Assembly: GCF_003932855.1 (NCBI RefSeq)
Contig: NZ_RQYZ01000004.1
Location: 101,622-165,621, forward strand
Length of the DNA stretch: 64,000 nt
Reading direction: 5' to 3'
Origin: Tessaracoccus sp. OH4464_COT-324
GTDB lineage: Bacteria > Actinomycetota > Actinomycetes > Propionibacteriales > Propionibacteriaceae
The position numbers and the translations under genes are program-made. Positions 25,334 to 34,187 of this stretch are shown here, one piece after another. The notes below the pieces were generated by a model. It saw nothing but the letters and a program-made list of their open reading frames with translations, searched no databases and was not told the origin of the DNA. Position 1 is the first letter of the stretch, and every line of letters begins with the position of its first letter.

Positions 25334-25951
25334 TCAACCCTCGTAACGGGGCGAGCGGCCGCTGAAGAGATCCCACTCCATCTTTATCACGGCAAAAGGT
25401 TCACGGATCGCAGCCTTCCACCAATATCCTGGCCATTCCCGGCTCAGCCGCTTATCCCCCACCCCGAGCGTATCGATCCCCACCCAGCGGCAGATCGCCA
25501 CCGTACGCCGAATGTGGTAGTCCTGGCTCAACACCACAGCCTGTCGCAACCCGTAAACATCATGAGCCCGCTTGCAGGTGTCATACGTGTCATACCCGCC
25601 CGGATCCTCGGTGATAATGCCGGGGTCGATCCCCTTGCGCTCCAAATACCCGCGCATCACCCGGGGCTCGTTGTTAGCCCCGGGTCGGCCATCGCCAGAG
25701 ACAATCACTCGGCTGAGCCGCCCCGCGCGCACCAACTCGACGGCGAGGTCCAGCCGGAACGCGAGCGATGCCGAGGGCTGCTCCGGGTCCGCCCGCGCAC
25801 CCAGTACGATGCCCACCCGCCCGGGCGGCACCGCCGTCGGCTCGATGTAGCGGCCCCAGGAAGCGGCCAGCGAATGCGTCAGGCCCAGAACGGTCGGCAT
25901 CGTCGCAAGCAGCGCGACACCGACCGCCCAACGCCACCGACGCCTAGCCAC
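25334..25951 (-). CDS. SanA/YdcF-like DUF218 envelope protein
   Basis: A 205-residue protein with one N-terminal transmembrane segment (about 8-28) and a DUF218/SanA domain. Conserved family blocks are [63 protein letters not shown] and [12 protein letters not shown]. SanA-type proteins are linked to envelope barrier function; the biochemical activity is not settled. The GTG start overlaps the pgi stop by 8 nt, so the two are coupled. Confidence 0.85.
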   Translation of the reverse strand: MARRRWRWAVGVALLATMPTVLGLTHSLAASWGRYIEPTAVPPGRVGIVLGARADPEQPSASLAFRLDLAVELVRAGRLSRVIVSGDGRPGANNEPRVMRGYLERKGIDPGIITEDPGGYDTYDTCKRAHDVYGLRQAVVLSQDYHIRRTVAICRWVGIDTLGVGDKRLSREWPGYWWKAAIREPFAVIKMEWDLFSGRSPRYEG

Positions 25952-27617
25952 GGTTGGCTCGGTACCACTTCACCAAAGACTGCGTGGACGGATCCTGCTT
26001 GGCGAGCGCCTCATCGTCGCCGAACACTGCAGGAGCGATCTCCAGCGCCAGCTTCTTACCCAGTTCGACGCCCCACTGGTCGAACGAGTCGATGCCCCAG
26101 ACGATCCCCTGTACGAAGGTGATGTGCTCGTAGAGCGCGATCAGCTGACCCACCACCGACGGCGTCAGAGCGGGCGCCATGATCGACGTGGTCGGTTTGT
26201 TCCCCGCGAACACCCGGGCCGGCACGATGGCCTCCGGAGTACCCTCCTCGCGCACCTCGTCGGCGGTCTTGCCGAAGGCCAGCGCGGCCGTCTGCGCGAA
26301 GAAGTTAGCCAGGAACAAGCCGTGCACATCCTTGTCGCCGTCAACGAGCGGCCGTGCCGGGCTGGCCACTGCAATGAAGTCCGCCGGGATGAGGCGCGTG
26401 CCCTGGTGGATCAACTGGTAGAAGGCGTGCTGGCCGTTGGTTCCGGGTTCACCCCAGAAAATCTCGCCGGTGTCGCTGGTCACCGGGGTGCCGTCGGCGC
26501 GCACGGACTTCCCGTTCGATTCCATCGTGAGCTGCTGCAGGTAGGCCGCGAAGCGATGCAGGTACTGCGCATAGGGCAACACGGCGTGCGAGTGGGCGCC
26601 AAAGAAGTTGACGTACCAGATGTTGAGGAGACCCATCAACAGCGGCACGTTTCGCTCGGGAGCGGCCGTGCGGAAGTGCTCATCCACGGCGCGGAACCCG
26701 GCGAGGAAGTCGCGGAAGCCATCCATACCAATCGCCAACGCCACCGGCAGCCCGACGGCAGAGTCGACGGAGTAGCGGCCGCCCACCCAGTCCCAGAAGC
26801 CGAAGGCGTTCGCCGGGTCGATGCCGAACTCGGCCACCTTGTCCAGAGCCGTGGAAACGGCGACGAAGTGCTTGGCGATGGCAGAACGCTTGGCCGCCGC
26901 ATCGTCGCCGATCGCCCCCTTCTCGACCAGCTTGTCGAGCAGCCACTCCCGAGCGAGACGCGCATTGGTAAGGGTCTCCAGCGTCGTAAAGGTCTTCGAA
27001 GCGACGATGAACAGCGTGGCCTCGGGGTCGAGGTCCGCCGTCTTCTCGTACACGTCGGAAGGGTCAATATTGGAAACGAAACGGCAGCTCAGGCCCTCCT
27101 TCTTGTAGGGGATGAGCGCCTCGTAAACCATCACCGGGCCGAGGTCGGAGCCGCCGATACCGATGTTCACCACGGCGGAGATCGGCTTGCCCGTGACGCC
27201 CACCCACTCGCCAGAGCGCACGGAGTCGACGAAACCGCCCATCCGGTCGAGTACCTGGTGCACGTCCCCCACGACGTCCTGACCGTCCACGATGAGTTCC
27301 GCGCCCTTGGGCAGTCTGAGCGCGGTGTGCAGCACGGAGCGGTTCTCCGTGACGTTGATCCGCTCTCCGTTAAACATTGCCTCCCGACGCTCGGCCAGAC
27401 CCACCTGCTCGGCGAGCTCCAGCAGGGCAGTTACCACCTCATCGGTGATCAGGTTCTTGGACAGGTCGACGCGCAGGTCGGCCAGGTCGAAGGACAGTTC
27501 CTCGGCACGGCGCGGGTTGGCCGCGAACCAGGCACGCAGGTCAACGTTCAGGCTTTTCTTCAGCTCGCCTAGCTTCGACCAGGCGGGCGTAGTGGTGGCA
27601 TCTACTGGCTTGTTCAT
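25944..27617 (-). CDS. pgi: Glucose-6-phosphate isomerase
   Basis: A 557-residue Pgi that interconverts glucose 6-phosphate and fructose 6-phosphate. The sugar-phosphate-binding block [19 protein letters not shown] and the signature region [22 protein letters not shown] are intact. [16 protein letters not shown] carries the catalytic histidine region. Length matches the long bacterial form. It probably starts from a leaderless promoter (TAGGCT, 6 nt before ATG). It is followed by the SanA-like gene in an overlapping arrangement. Confidence 0.97.
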   Translation of the reverse strand: MNKPVDATTTPAWSKLGELKKSLNVDLRAWFAANPRRAEELSFDLADLRVDLSKNLITDEVVTALLELAEQVGLAERREAMFNGERINVTENRSVLHTALRLPKGAELIVDGQDVVGDVHQVLDRMGGFVDSVRSGEWVGVTGKPISAVVNIGIGGSDLGPVMVYEALIPYKKEGLSCRFVSNIDPSDVYEKTADLDPEATLFIVASKTFTTLETLTNARLAREWLLDKLVEKGAIGDDAAAKRSAIAKHFVAVSTALDKVAEFGIDPANAFGFWDWVGGRYSVDSAVGLPVALAIGMDGFRDFLAGFRAVDEHFRTAAPERNVPLLMGLLNIWYVNFFGAHSHAVLPYAQYLHRFAAYLQQLTMESNGKSVRADGTPVTSDTGEIFWGEPGTNGQHAFYQLIHQGTRLIPADFIAVASPARPLVDGDKDVHGLFLANFFAQTAALAFGKTADEVREEGTPEAIVPARVFAGNKPTTSIMAPALTPSVVGQLIALYEHITFVQGIVWGIDSFDQWGVELGKKLALEIAPAVFGDDEALAKQDPSTQSLVKWYRANRG

Positions 27618-27623
27618 GGCCCA

Positions 27624-27629
27624 AGCCTA
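27624..27629 (-). promoter_or_regulatory. -10 element TAGGCT of pgi
   Basis: On the minus strand TAGGCT is followed by 6 nt and the pgi ATG, without a ribosome site. The same hexamer occurs at the same distance before hemB and the phosphatase gene. Confidence 0.55.
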
Positions 27630-27753
27630 GGCCGTGGTTGGGCCGGAGAACACCCCCGCCTGCACTAGGACACGTTTCGAAAGTCGCGCGGGACCCGATC
27701 AAGCGACCCCAACGCGCCGGGCCGTCCTAGGCCGACGCTCCACTACGCGGGTC

Positions 27754-28830
27754 CTAGCGCACGCTGATGTGCACGTGGTCGTAGTGATTCGCAGAGACCG
27801 AGCCGCGATCGCTCATGTGGCGCCAACCATCGCCGGAGCGCTGAGTGGTCCAGATCTTCTGCTCGTAGATGACCTCGATGACGCCGAGTTCGCTCGCGTT
27901 GGCACGCGCCCAGTTCGCGATCTCCCAGCCGGCCTTGCCAGAGATCATCACGTCAATGGCTCGCCCTGAAGAGTGGTATGAGCCACCGCCGGCTCGACGG
28001 CCGTGATAGCCGCGTACGTTGGGGAACTTGTTGCACACCGCGCGCAGCACACCCACGGTGCGGTCGGTGAGACCGCTCTCGATGCGCGCCGCCTGCGGGC
28101 AGGAACTCTTCCCGCCACTGACGCCCTGGGCCTCCGGTGCGGCCGCAGGCTCCTCGTCGGTGAGGAATTCGCTGACAATGAAGCCCTCGTGCTTGCCCGC
28201 CTTGACCTGCTGCCAACGGCCCTCAACGACGGAGGTGACGCTGACCTTCTTACCCGCACCGATCGTCGCAAGAATGCCGAAGTCGGTACCGGGACCCTTG
28301 CGCACGTGCACGGACTTGGTGGCCCACTTCTCCCCCACGATCTCGCCGAAGGCCGGCACGGCGGGGCTGGGCGTTGGCTGGGCGCTGGTGGGCTCTGGCG
28401 TGGGTTCAGGGCTCGCCTCCGGGGTGGCCTCCTCCGCAGGCTCGGGCGTCGCCTCGACGGCGGTCTCCGTGGCTTCCGGGGTGGGCTCGGGCGTGCCGCT
28501 GGCTTCCGGGGTGACGCTCGGGGAAGCCGCGAGCGGCAGCGGGGTGCGCTGGTTGGTGCGACTCAGGGATTCCGAACGCTCCGACGGCAGGGCGAGCGTG
28601 TTCGGGTCGGTGTGGGCGGCCCCGTCGACCTCGCCGGGCACCAGCAGGACGCTACCCACCAGGAGTCCCACCGTGGACAGCGCGGCCAAGCCCCAGCGCG
28701 TCACGGACGACAGCCGCCTGGCCTGGGGCGTCTCGTCATCCAGCAGTGCGCGGCGTGCAGGCTTTGCCTCGGCGATGGGCGCCGTGTCTTCGGCCGTGTC
28801 GTCACCGATCAGTACGCGTCGAGCTTCCAC
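27754..28830 (-). CDS. Secreted SH3-domain protein with metal-peptidase-like C-terminal domain
   Basis: A 358-residue surface protein. After a cytoplasmic N-terminus of about 45 residues there is one transmembrane segment (about 46-66), then a Thr/Pro/Glu-rich spacer (about 100-160). A bacterial SH3 domain follows (KSVHVRKGPGTDFGILATI) and a C-terminal domain with YHSSGRAIDVMI and NHYDHVHISVR. The H-x6-D and H-x-H layout resembles M15-like D,D-peptidase metal sites and the C-terminal domain common in actinobacterial cell-wall hydrolases. Peptidoglycan-directed activity is inference. The start is GTG 28830 with AAAGGA upstream. Confidence 0.8.
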   Translation of the reverse strand: MEARRVLIGDDTAEDTAPIAEAKPARRALLDDETPQARRLSSVTRWGLAALSTVGLLVGSVLLVPGEVDGAAHTDPNTLALPSERSESLSRTNQRTPLPLAASPSVTPEASGTPEPTPEATETAVEATPEPAEEATPEASPEPTPEPTSAQPTPSPAVPAFGEIVGEKWATKSVHVRKGPGTDFGILATIGAGKKVSVTSVVEGRWQQVKAGKHEGFIVSEFLTDEEPAAAPEAQGVSGGKSSCPQAARIESGLTDRTVGVLRAVCNKFPNVRGYHGRRAGGGSYHSSGRAIDVMISGKAGWEIANWARANASELGVIEVIYEQKIWTTQRSGDGWRHMSDRGSVSANHYDHVHISVR

Positions 28831-28861
28831 AGCGAATCCTTTCCTAAGATTCTCTCAGTCA

Positions 28862-28890
28862 ATATTAAGAAACCGGAAACGGGGAATCAA
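28862..28890 (-). promoter_or_regulatory. Sigma-A type promoter of the SH3-domain protein gene
   Basis: On the minus strand TTGATT (28885-28890) and TAATAT (28862-28867) are separated by exactly 17 bp. The predicted start leaves a leader of about 25 nt containing AGGAAAGGA before the GTG at 28830. This is the best two-box promoter in the window. Confidence 0.7.
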
Positions 28891-28970
28891 ATCGGGCTTG
28901 CGCCTGCCGGGTTTCCTTGACATGCTCAGGCTTGGCAGAAAGCCAGGACGCTTCGAGGTCAGGAGTTCCC

Positions 28971-30029
28971 ATTCACCCACGACGCACGCGGTTTACCGCC
29001 TGGGCCATCTCAGTAGCAGTTGTTCTGCTCGGCCTGTTCGCGCCCAGCGCGTCGGCGGCCGGATCGCACATTGACATTGACGTGCAGCTCAGCGCGGAGT
29101 TGGAGGTGCATGTCACCGGCACCCTGTCCGCCGACGATCGCAAGCCCATCGTCGGCGGCCGGGTCAGCGCGCTTCTCGAAAACCGGACCCTGGCGTCGGG
29201 CTCTACTGACAGCTCCGGACGCTTCGATCTCAAGTTCATCGTGCCCGGTGACCTGCGCGGCGGTCAGCGACCGCTGACCGTGCGCTTCGCGGGCGATCAG
29301 CAACACTCCGCCGCGCAGAGCGGCGTCACTCTCGACATGTCGGAACTCGCCGCCCCGGCAGCCCCAACGGAGGCACCCGCCGACGGCAACAGTGCGCTGA
29401 CCCTGAACGCGAGCAATCCCACCCCGAGCAACGGTGATGTGGTGACGCTCTCTGGGAAGCTGCTTTCCCCCCAGGGGCTGCCACTCACCAACGCCGGACT
29501 GTCCCTGTACAACGGCGATGTCGAGATCGAAGAGTCCTACATGATCACCGACGCCGAGGGCACATTCACCACGATCTTCGAGGTCCCAGCGGACCAAAAG
29601 GATCCGGTCACGCTCTCCGTGCGGTTCGCCGGTGGCGAGGGCTACCCGGCGGCAGAAGCCAGTGTCTCTCTAGACATTAATTTCCACGAGATCGGCTCCA
29701 GCACGCCTTCACCCTCCGCGACGCCCTCCGCAGAGTCCTCTCAAACTCCTTCGGCCAGCCCGTCAGCTTCGGCCAGTGCGACCGCCGCTCCCCAGACCAC
29801 TGCGGAGCTGGACAACTCGCTGTTCTCCGGCGTCGGCGCCTGGATCATCGGGGCCGTGGTGATCGTCGGCGGCTTGGCCCTCGTGACGGTCGCCCTGGTT
29901 TTCAGCAGCTCGCTGCGCGCCCGAGCCCGGCACAGCCAGCAACTGGCGGAGGAGCCTGAGGAAGAGGGCACGCTCGACATCTTCGCTGAGGAAGAGAGCG
30001 ACTCCCCCACCCCGCGCCACGGACCCTAG
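28971..30029 (+). CDS. Cell-surface protein with Ig/carboxypeptidase-regulatory-like repeats, probable ATT start
   Basis: A 352-residue exported protein. A signal peptide (residues 1-27, ending PSASA) leads into two beta-sandwich repeats, each with the pattern S-G/A...GRFDLKFIVP or GTFTTIFEVP followed by VRFAG. A Ser/Thr/Pro/Ala-rich spacer, a transmembrane segment (about 285-312) and an acidic tail complete it. The layout is of a membrane-anchored adhesin-like or structural protein. The frame extends upstream to TTG 28917, but that lies in TTGACA and has no ribosome site. ATT 28971 has AGGAG with 5-nt spacing and begins a normal signal peptide, so it is proposed as the start. Confidence 0.7.
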   Translation: MHPRRTRFTAWAISVAVVLLGLFAPSASAAGSHIDIDVQLSAELEVHVTGTLSADDRKPIVGGRVSALLENRTLASGSTDSSGRFDLKFIVPGDLRGGQRPLTVRFAGDQQHSAAQSGVTLDMSELAAPAAPTEAPADGNSALTLNASNPTPSNGDVVTLSGKLLSPQGLPLTNAGLSLYNGDVEIEESYMITDAEGTFTTIFEVPADQKDPVTLSVRFAGGEGYPAAEASVSLDINFHEIGSSTPSPSATPSAESSQTPSASPSASASATAAPQTTAELDNSLFSGVGAWIIGAVVIVGGLALVTVALVFSSSLRARARHSQQLAEEPEEEGTLDIFAEEESDSPTPRHGP

Positions 30030-30040
30030 GGGCCCCTCCG

Positions 30041-30064
30041 AAGACGAGACCATGCTCGTCTTTC
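30041..30064. terminator. Bidirectional terminator between convergent genes
   Basis: AAGACGAG (30041-30048) pairs with CTCGTCTT (30055-30062), 6-nt loop, followed by a short T run on the plus strand. It sits between the surface-protein gene and the aldolase-like gene. Confidence 0.6.
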
Positions 30065-30074
30065 GCACCAGGCC

Positions 30075-30677
30075 TTAGGACTCCGGTTGAAGTTTCCGGA
30101 ACGCCCCGCACCGATCGCGCAGCTGACCGAGGTCCCCCCCGGCCGCAGCATCGCCCAGCAAGGTCGCATCGACAGCGGCGGCCGGGGCCCCCGATTCCAG
30201 CCATTGGCTAGCTGCGTAGGCTCCGAGACCGCCCATCGGGATGACCCGATCGATCAGCCCCACCCTGGCCAGATGGCCAGCCATGGTGTGGCCGACGATG
30301 TCTGCCGGCCACAGGAGCGCCCCGGAGGCCCCGCCGGCCAGCACCGAGCGCACCTCCGTCGGCGTACAGGCCGACGCGTACACCGCCACCCCGGCCTCCC
30401 TGGCGATGCCGGCCAGCTCCCCGTCGAACCGATCGGCGAAGACGAAGTCCGCGCCCGCATCGACGGCCCGCTCCAGCTGCCCGACATCAGACACCTGCCA
30501 GGCGCCAAGCGTCGCCCGCGCAGCGAACACCGCGCGCAACTCGCCCAACACGGCCACCGGCACCGCGAAGCTCGGCAGCCGTTCCTGGATCAGCACCTCG
30601 GCCACGCCGATGAGTTCGTCGCAGGCCACATCGGGCAGGCAGGTCACGATTCCGCGGGGAGTGTTCATAGCTCTCAT
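30075..30677 (-). CDS. KDPG/KHG aldolase-like protein lacking the catalytic lysine
   Basis: A 200-residue TIM-barrel protein aligned with 2-keto-3-deoxy-6-phosphogluconate aldolase. The late block VYASACTPTEVRSVLAGGASGALLWPAD corresponds to the family P-G-x-x-T-P-T-E ... G-x-x-x-x-K-x-F-P-A segment. The Schiff-base lysine position is Leu here (GALLWPAD), and the usual GAGTV phosphate-side loop is GAWQVSD. It is therefore probably not a working aldolase of the classical type. ATG 30677 (alternative 30668) was chosen; the frame upstream to 30830 is low complexity and lacks family similarity. Confidence 0.65.
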   Translation of the reverse strand: MRAMNTPRGIVTCLPDVACDELIGVAEVLIQERLPSFAVPVAVLGELRAVFAARATLGAWQVSDVGQLERAVDAGADFVFADRFDGELAGIAREAGVAVYASACTPTEVRSVLAGGASGALLWPADIVGHTMAGHLARVGLIDRVIPMGGLGAYAASQWLESGAPAAAVDATLLGDAAAGGDLGQLRDRCGAFRKLQPES

Positions 30678-30915
30678 TGTGCCAACTTTCGTGCCGCCGT
30701 CGACCCCGGGCTTCACGGCAGGAGAGCCCTCGGGAGCGGGTGCCGTGGCCCGGGATAGCGATCTCGTCCTGGGCCCCAGGCCACCCGATGGAGCCCCACC
30801 CAGCGACCCCGCCTGCCGAGATGGGCCCAATCTTTGCAGACCAAAGTTCGGGCTGCGCTCCTCCTGCGGCGTAACATGTGTTCAGTAACCACGGACGAAG
30901 TTTTAGGAGCCGGTG

Positions 30916-32523
30916 TTGAAGGCAGAGGGTGTTGGTCGCCGCAGCGTAGTTAAGTTGCTGGCTTGGACTGTTGCGGGTACGGGGTTGGCGGCATGCGCCA
31001 ACTCCCCTGCGGATACGAGGGGCCGCGACGACGGTTCCGCAACCGAAACGGGCACTCCCGGCGGCGAGTCGCCCGCACCGGACCAGCCGCAGGACAACCA
31101 GAGCACCGAGGCATCCTCCGTCAACGTGGACTCGGCGCTCGTGGCCGGCTATTCCACAGTTACGCTGGCGGTCGGCGAGGGAGTGTCCGCCGTTACCCCC
31201 CGGTTCGCCACTGCCCGTAACCTCTCCCAGGCCTGCGAGATCGTGCGCGACCGTTTCCTGCGCGGAGCCCGCTGGGTGGATGCGAAGAAGGTGGACATCT
31301 CGGCCTCGTTTGTCGCTTGCTCGGCCGATGTCGTCGGGGTGCAGTTCACGAGCACGGTGGACGGCAGGACCGATTACGCGATGCTGTGGTACGACGCGCG
31401 AAAGTCGCAGACCTTCTCCTCCCCGGAGTTGATCGAGCCCTACGGCTGGGGCAATTTCGCACAGGCCGTGCACGACGCCGCCACCGAGAAGGGCCTCGAT
31501 GCCGCGAAGGTGGATGAGGCTCTGATCGCCCGTCAGGCCCCCTACGGCCCCGGCCCTGGGATGTACTTCGAGAGCGACGGCCGACTCAGGATCACATTCA
31601 ACTCGGGCGTGCTGGGCGACGCTCCGCACAGCCTGACCCTCGACGCGAACGACTGGCTCAGCGAGTTTGGTTCGCTGGCGCAGAGTGCTGCCACCAGCCC
31701 CGTCGAGTTCACCGGTAAGCCCAGCCGTAAGGAGACGCATTTCACGCCAGGCAAGGAGCGCCCCGCCCCCATCTCCTCGCCGAACGCCCCATCCGACGGG
31801 GACACGCACGACAAGCTGCCCAAACCGAAGCCTGGCGGAAAGGTGCGCCCCAGCACCGCCGTCGGCTACGACCCGATCGTCGAGCCATGCGTGGCCCTCA
31901 CCTACGACGATGGCCCGGGACCGCGCACACCGGAACTGCTGAGCATCCTGGACAAGGCCAAGGTCACAGCCACTTTCTTCGCCCTGGGCAACAGCATCAA
32001 GTCCTACCCCGACACCGTGAAGCGGATGGCGCGCAGCGGGTACGAGGTGGCCAGCCACACCATCACGCACGCCGATCTGGCCAAGCAGAGCGTCGAGAAG
32101 ATCCAAACGGAGGTCAACGGCAACTCCGAGCTGATTGCGCAGACGACGGGCTATGCCCCACTGCTGTTCCGTCCGCCCTACGGCAGCCACAATGAGAAGG
32201 TGGACAACATCCTCACCGAGGCGGAGTTGGCCGTCGTGATGTGGAGTGTGGACACCAACGACTGGAAGCACCGCAACACGGGCCAGACGGTGGCCAAATC
32301 CGTCGGCGAGGGAATGAAGTTCACCCAGCCCATCGTGCTGATGCACGACATCCATGACTCCACGATCGATGCGGCTCAACCGATCGTGCAGCAGCTCACG
32401 GAGAAGAACTTCCACCTGGTTTCGGTCAGCGAGCTGACCGTGAACACCGGTGGCTTGTTCGCCGGGCACTCGTACTGCCGGGGCACCGGCATTCTGCAGG
32501 AGGGATTCGGCTGCAAGGGCTAA
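30916..32523 (+). CDS. Exported polysaccharide deacetylase lipoprotein
   Basis: A 535-residue secreted enzyme. The N-terminus has a twin-arginine-like motif GRRSVVKLLAW and a lipobox LAAC. A disordered linker and a roughly 200-residue domain follow, then the NodB domain (about 325-500). The NodB motifs are complete: ALTYDDGPGPRT (catalytic Asp and metal Asp), SHTITHADL (metal His pair), RPPYGSHN, WSVDTNDW and VLMHDIH. It probably removes N-acetyl groups from peptidoglycan or another surface glycan. AGGAG (30905-30909) favours TTG 30916 over the adjacent GTG 30913. Confidence 0.9.
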   Translation: MKAEGVGRRSVVKLLAWTVAGTGLAACANSPADTRGRDDGSATETGTPGGESPAPDQPQDNQSTEASSVNVDSALVAGYSTVTLAVGEGVSAVTPRFATARNLSQACEIVRDRFLRGARWVDAKKVDISASFVACSADVVGVQFTSTVDGRTDYAMLWYDARKSQTFSSPELIEPYGWGNFAQAVHDAATEKGLDAAKVDEALIARQAPYGPGPGMYFESDGRLRITFNSGVLGDAPHSLTLDANDWLSEFGSLAQSAATSPVEFTGKPSRKETHFTPGKERPAPISSPNAPSDGDTHDKLPKPKPGGKVRPSTAVGYDPIVEPCVALTYDDGPGPRTPELLSILDKAKVTATFFALGNSIKSYPDTVKRMARSGYEVASHTITHADLAKQSVEKIQTEVNGNSELIAQTTGYAPLLFRPPYGSHNEKVDNILTEAELAVVMWSVDTNDWKHRNTGQTVAKSVGEGMKFTQPIVLMHDIHDSTIDAAQPIVQQLTEKNFHLVSVSELTVNTGGLFAGHSYCRGTGILQEGFGCKG

Positions 32524-32594
32524 TCGGAGGGCCGATCATAGGCTGGGGTGGCGACCAGCTAATCGGAGGACCAACCAAAAGCTGGGGTGACCAG
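32520..32594. repeat. Imperfect tandem duplication of 39/36 bp
   Basis: Copy 1 (32520-32558) and copy 2 (32559-32594) both begin CTAATCGGAGG and contain GCTGGGGTG and end GACCAG/ACCAG. Copy 2 is exactly 3 bp shorter, so the reading frame of the downstream GH13-like gene is kept. Copy 1 overlaps the stop of the deacetylase gene. Confidence 0.8.
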
Positions 32595-32666
32595 ACGATC
32601 TGGTGGCGCGCCCGCCCGGCAGTTCTCCCTGAGAGGTCGAGCGGCGGGTATTCGTCCCTACGCTCG

Positions 32667-33809
32667 ATGTACGACCGGGTGTTGCAAGCGGACTTGCTGG
32701 GAGTTTCCGGGCTGATTCTGGGCCCCGTGCTGGCCGCCGACCCGTCGGACGGTGGCTTGGTGGATGCGCTGCGCGTCGACCCTCGGCTGGGTGAGGAACA
32801 AGACCTTCGCGCCGCCGTGCTCGGCTTCAAGTACGAGGGTTTGAAGGTGCTGATGGAGGCGTCGTTCGCTCTCGTCAGCAGGCAGCATCCCGACGTGGCG
32901 CGCGCCCTGCTCGGCGGACCGGACTCGCCGGAGGGCCGGCTCTTCGACATCGACTGGGACGCCCCCGGGGGCCCCCGCCCGCGCCCGGCTGACGGCGCCG
33001 GGCAGCTGGTTCGCCTGAACCAGTCGAGCGACGAGGCGGTGGAGTTCGCGGCGACCGCGATGCTGCACTGGCTCTCGCGCGGGGTGGATGGCTTTTCCCT
33101 CTCGTCGGCCTCCGCGGTGCCGCCCGAGTTCTGGCGTCGGGCGCTGGCCCGCACCCGGGAACTCTTTCCCTACCAGTGGGTGCTGGCCGATTTTGGCCGG
33201 GGGGATCTGGTGGATCTCGTCGAGCGGTCGACGGTGGATTCGGCCATGCAGTTCGACCTGCGCGACGGAATTGTCACATTCTTCAGCGACCGGAATCTTC
33301 GGAGGCTCGACCGGGTCATTGAACAGCACAACCGCTGCCTGGAGAGCTTTGTTCCGCAGACCTTTCTCACCCTCCCCGGCGAACCAAGCATCACCCGCAC
33401 GTTGGGCGAGGACAACGCCCGGCAAGCCCTCGCGCTACTGCTTTTCCTGGGCGGGGCGCCGTCGGTCGATTCCGGGTACAAACTCCCTGGTATTACGCCG
33501 CCAACCCATCCGATTCTCCCGTGGCAGCGTGCCTCCTTCGGTCCCCGGATTTCGGGCACGTCGGAAAGCTTCCCCGCAATACAGTGGAGTCTTTTGGAGA
33601 AACGCGACAAGCTGCGGGGAGGCCGCCAGTGGCGCAGTCTGGAGCGGTCGCGGGCCGAAAGACTGCACCTCAGCGACACCTACGCCGTCTATCAGCTGCG
33701 GGGAGAACACCCCGATGTGTTCCTGGAGATCCGCGTGGGCCGCACCGTCTCCGTCCAGGTCAGAGCGCACAGTTCCATGTCCGGCTCGGACAAGCTGATC
33801 TGGGGCTGA
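32667..33809 (+). CDS. GH13 (alpha-amylase family) homologue with all catalytic residues lost
   Basis: A protein of at least 380 residues with the GH13 barrel layout but degenerate active site. The nucleophile region reads GVDGFSLSSAS instead of G-F-R-x-D, the acid/base strand reads WVLADFGRGD instead of x-G-E, and the N-H-D motif reads TLPGEPS. Structural blocks remain: DLLGVSGLILGP, GLKVLMEASFALVSRQHP and FLGGAPSVDSGYKLPG. The first ATG is 32667, yet the same frame upstream encodes TIWWRARPAVLPERSSGGYS, the usual GH13 N-terminal strand. Translation therefore probably starts upstream at a non-standard codon, or the start has been lost. Likely a non-catalytic binding protein or a decaying gene. 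Confidence 0.7.
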   Translation: MYDRVLQADLLGVSGLILGPVLAADPSDGGLVDALRVDPRLGEEQDLRAAVLGFKYEGLKVLMEASFALVSRQHPDVARALLGGPDSPEGRLFDIDWDAPGGPRPRPADGAGQLVRLNQSSDEAVEFAATAMLHWLSRGVDGFSLSSASAVPPEFWRRALARTRELFPYQWVLADFGRGDLVDLVERSTVDSAMQFDLRDGIVTFFSDRNLRRLDRVIEQHNRCLESFVPQTFLTLPGEPSITRTLGEDNARQALALLLFLGGAPSVDSGYKLPGITPPTHPILPWQRASFGPRISGTSESFPAIQWSLLEKRDKLRGGRQWRSLERSRAERLHLSDTYAVYQLRGEHPDVFLEIRVGRTVSVQVRAHSSMSGSDKLIWG

Positions 33810-33969
33810 TAGCCGGGGCACGCCGCCGGACGGGCTTCGGCCCCTCAGGGGCGGTTTCCATAAATGGTCGCGTGTTTCGGTCCATAACCCGGGCGGACAA
33901 CACAGAAATGATGCAGCAGGCTCCCGCGAAGCGCGGAAAGGAAGAAGCTAGTCCCCTTGCCTGATCCAA

Positions 33970-34003
33970 CGCCGACCCGCTCGCCCCTCCCAGCGGGTCG
34001 GCG
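33970..34003 (+). terminator. Hairpin terminator upstream of the LacI gene
   Basis: CGCCGACCCGCT (33970-33981) pairs perfectly over 12 bp with AGCGGGTCGGCG (33992-34003), 10-nt loop, no T tract. It probably ends the transcript of the GH13-like gene. The 378-bp gap 33810-34187 otherwise holds only an unsupported 18-codon frame at 33910 and an inverted repeat TTTCTGCG/CGCAGAAA (34135-34142, 34169-34176) just before the LacI start. Confidence 0.55.
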
Positions 34004-34187
34004 CCGCGGCTGCCGACGACATGCCGCAGGTAAAGCCCGGTCCGGCCTCAGCCACTGCCTCAACAGCCGCAACCGACCGGGGCGCGCACTCAGAATGTGA
34101 AACTCTGGCTTAACCCCTACTCGTCGGATTACTATTTCTGCGATTCACAGTCCGGACTTACCGGCCGACGCAGAAAGATCGGCAGAA

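Noticed and set aside
30487..32469. A 660-codon open frame on the minus strand
   Set aside because: It is antisense to the polysaccharide deacetylase, whose NodB motifs are complete; its product is His/Val/Arg-rich without domains.
33910..33966. An 18-codon ORF followed by a hairpin, like an attenuator leader
   Set aside because: It lacks a ribosome site or a well-placed -10 element, the peptide has no biased composition, and the hairpin is explained as the terminator of the upstream gene.
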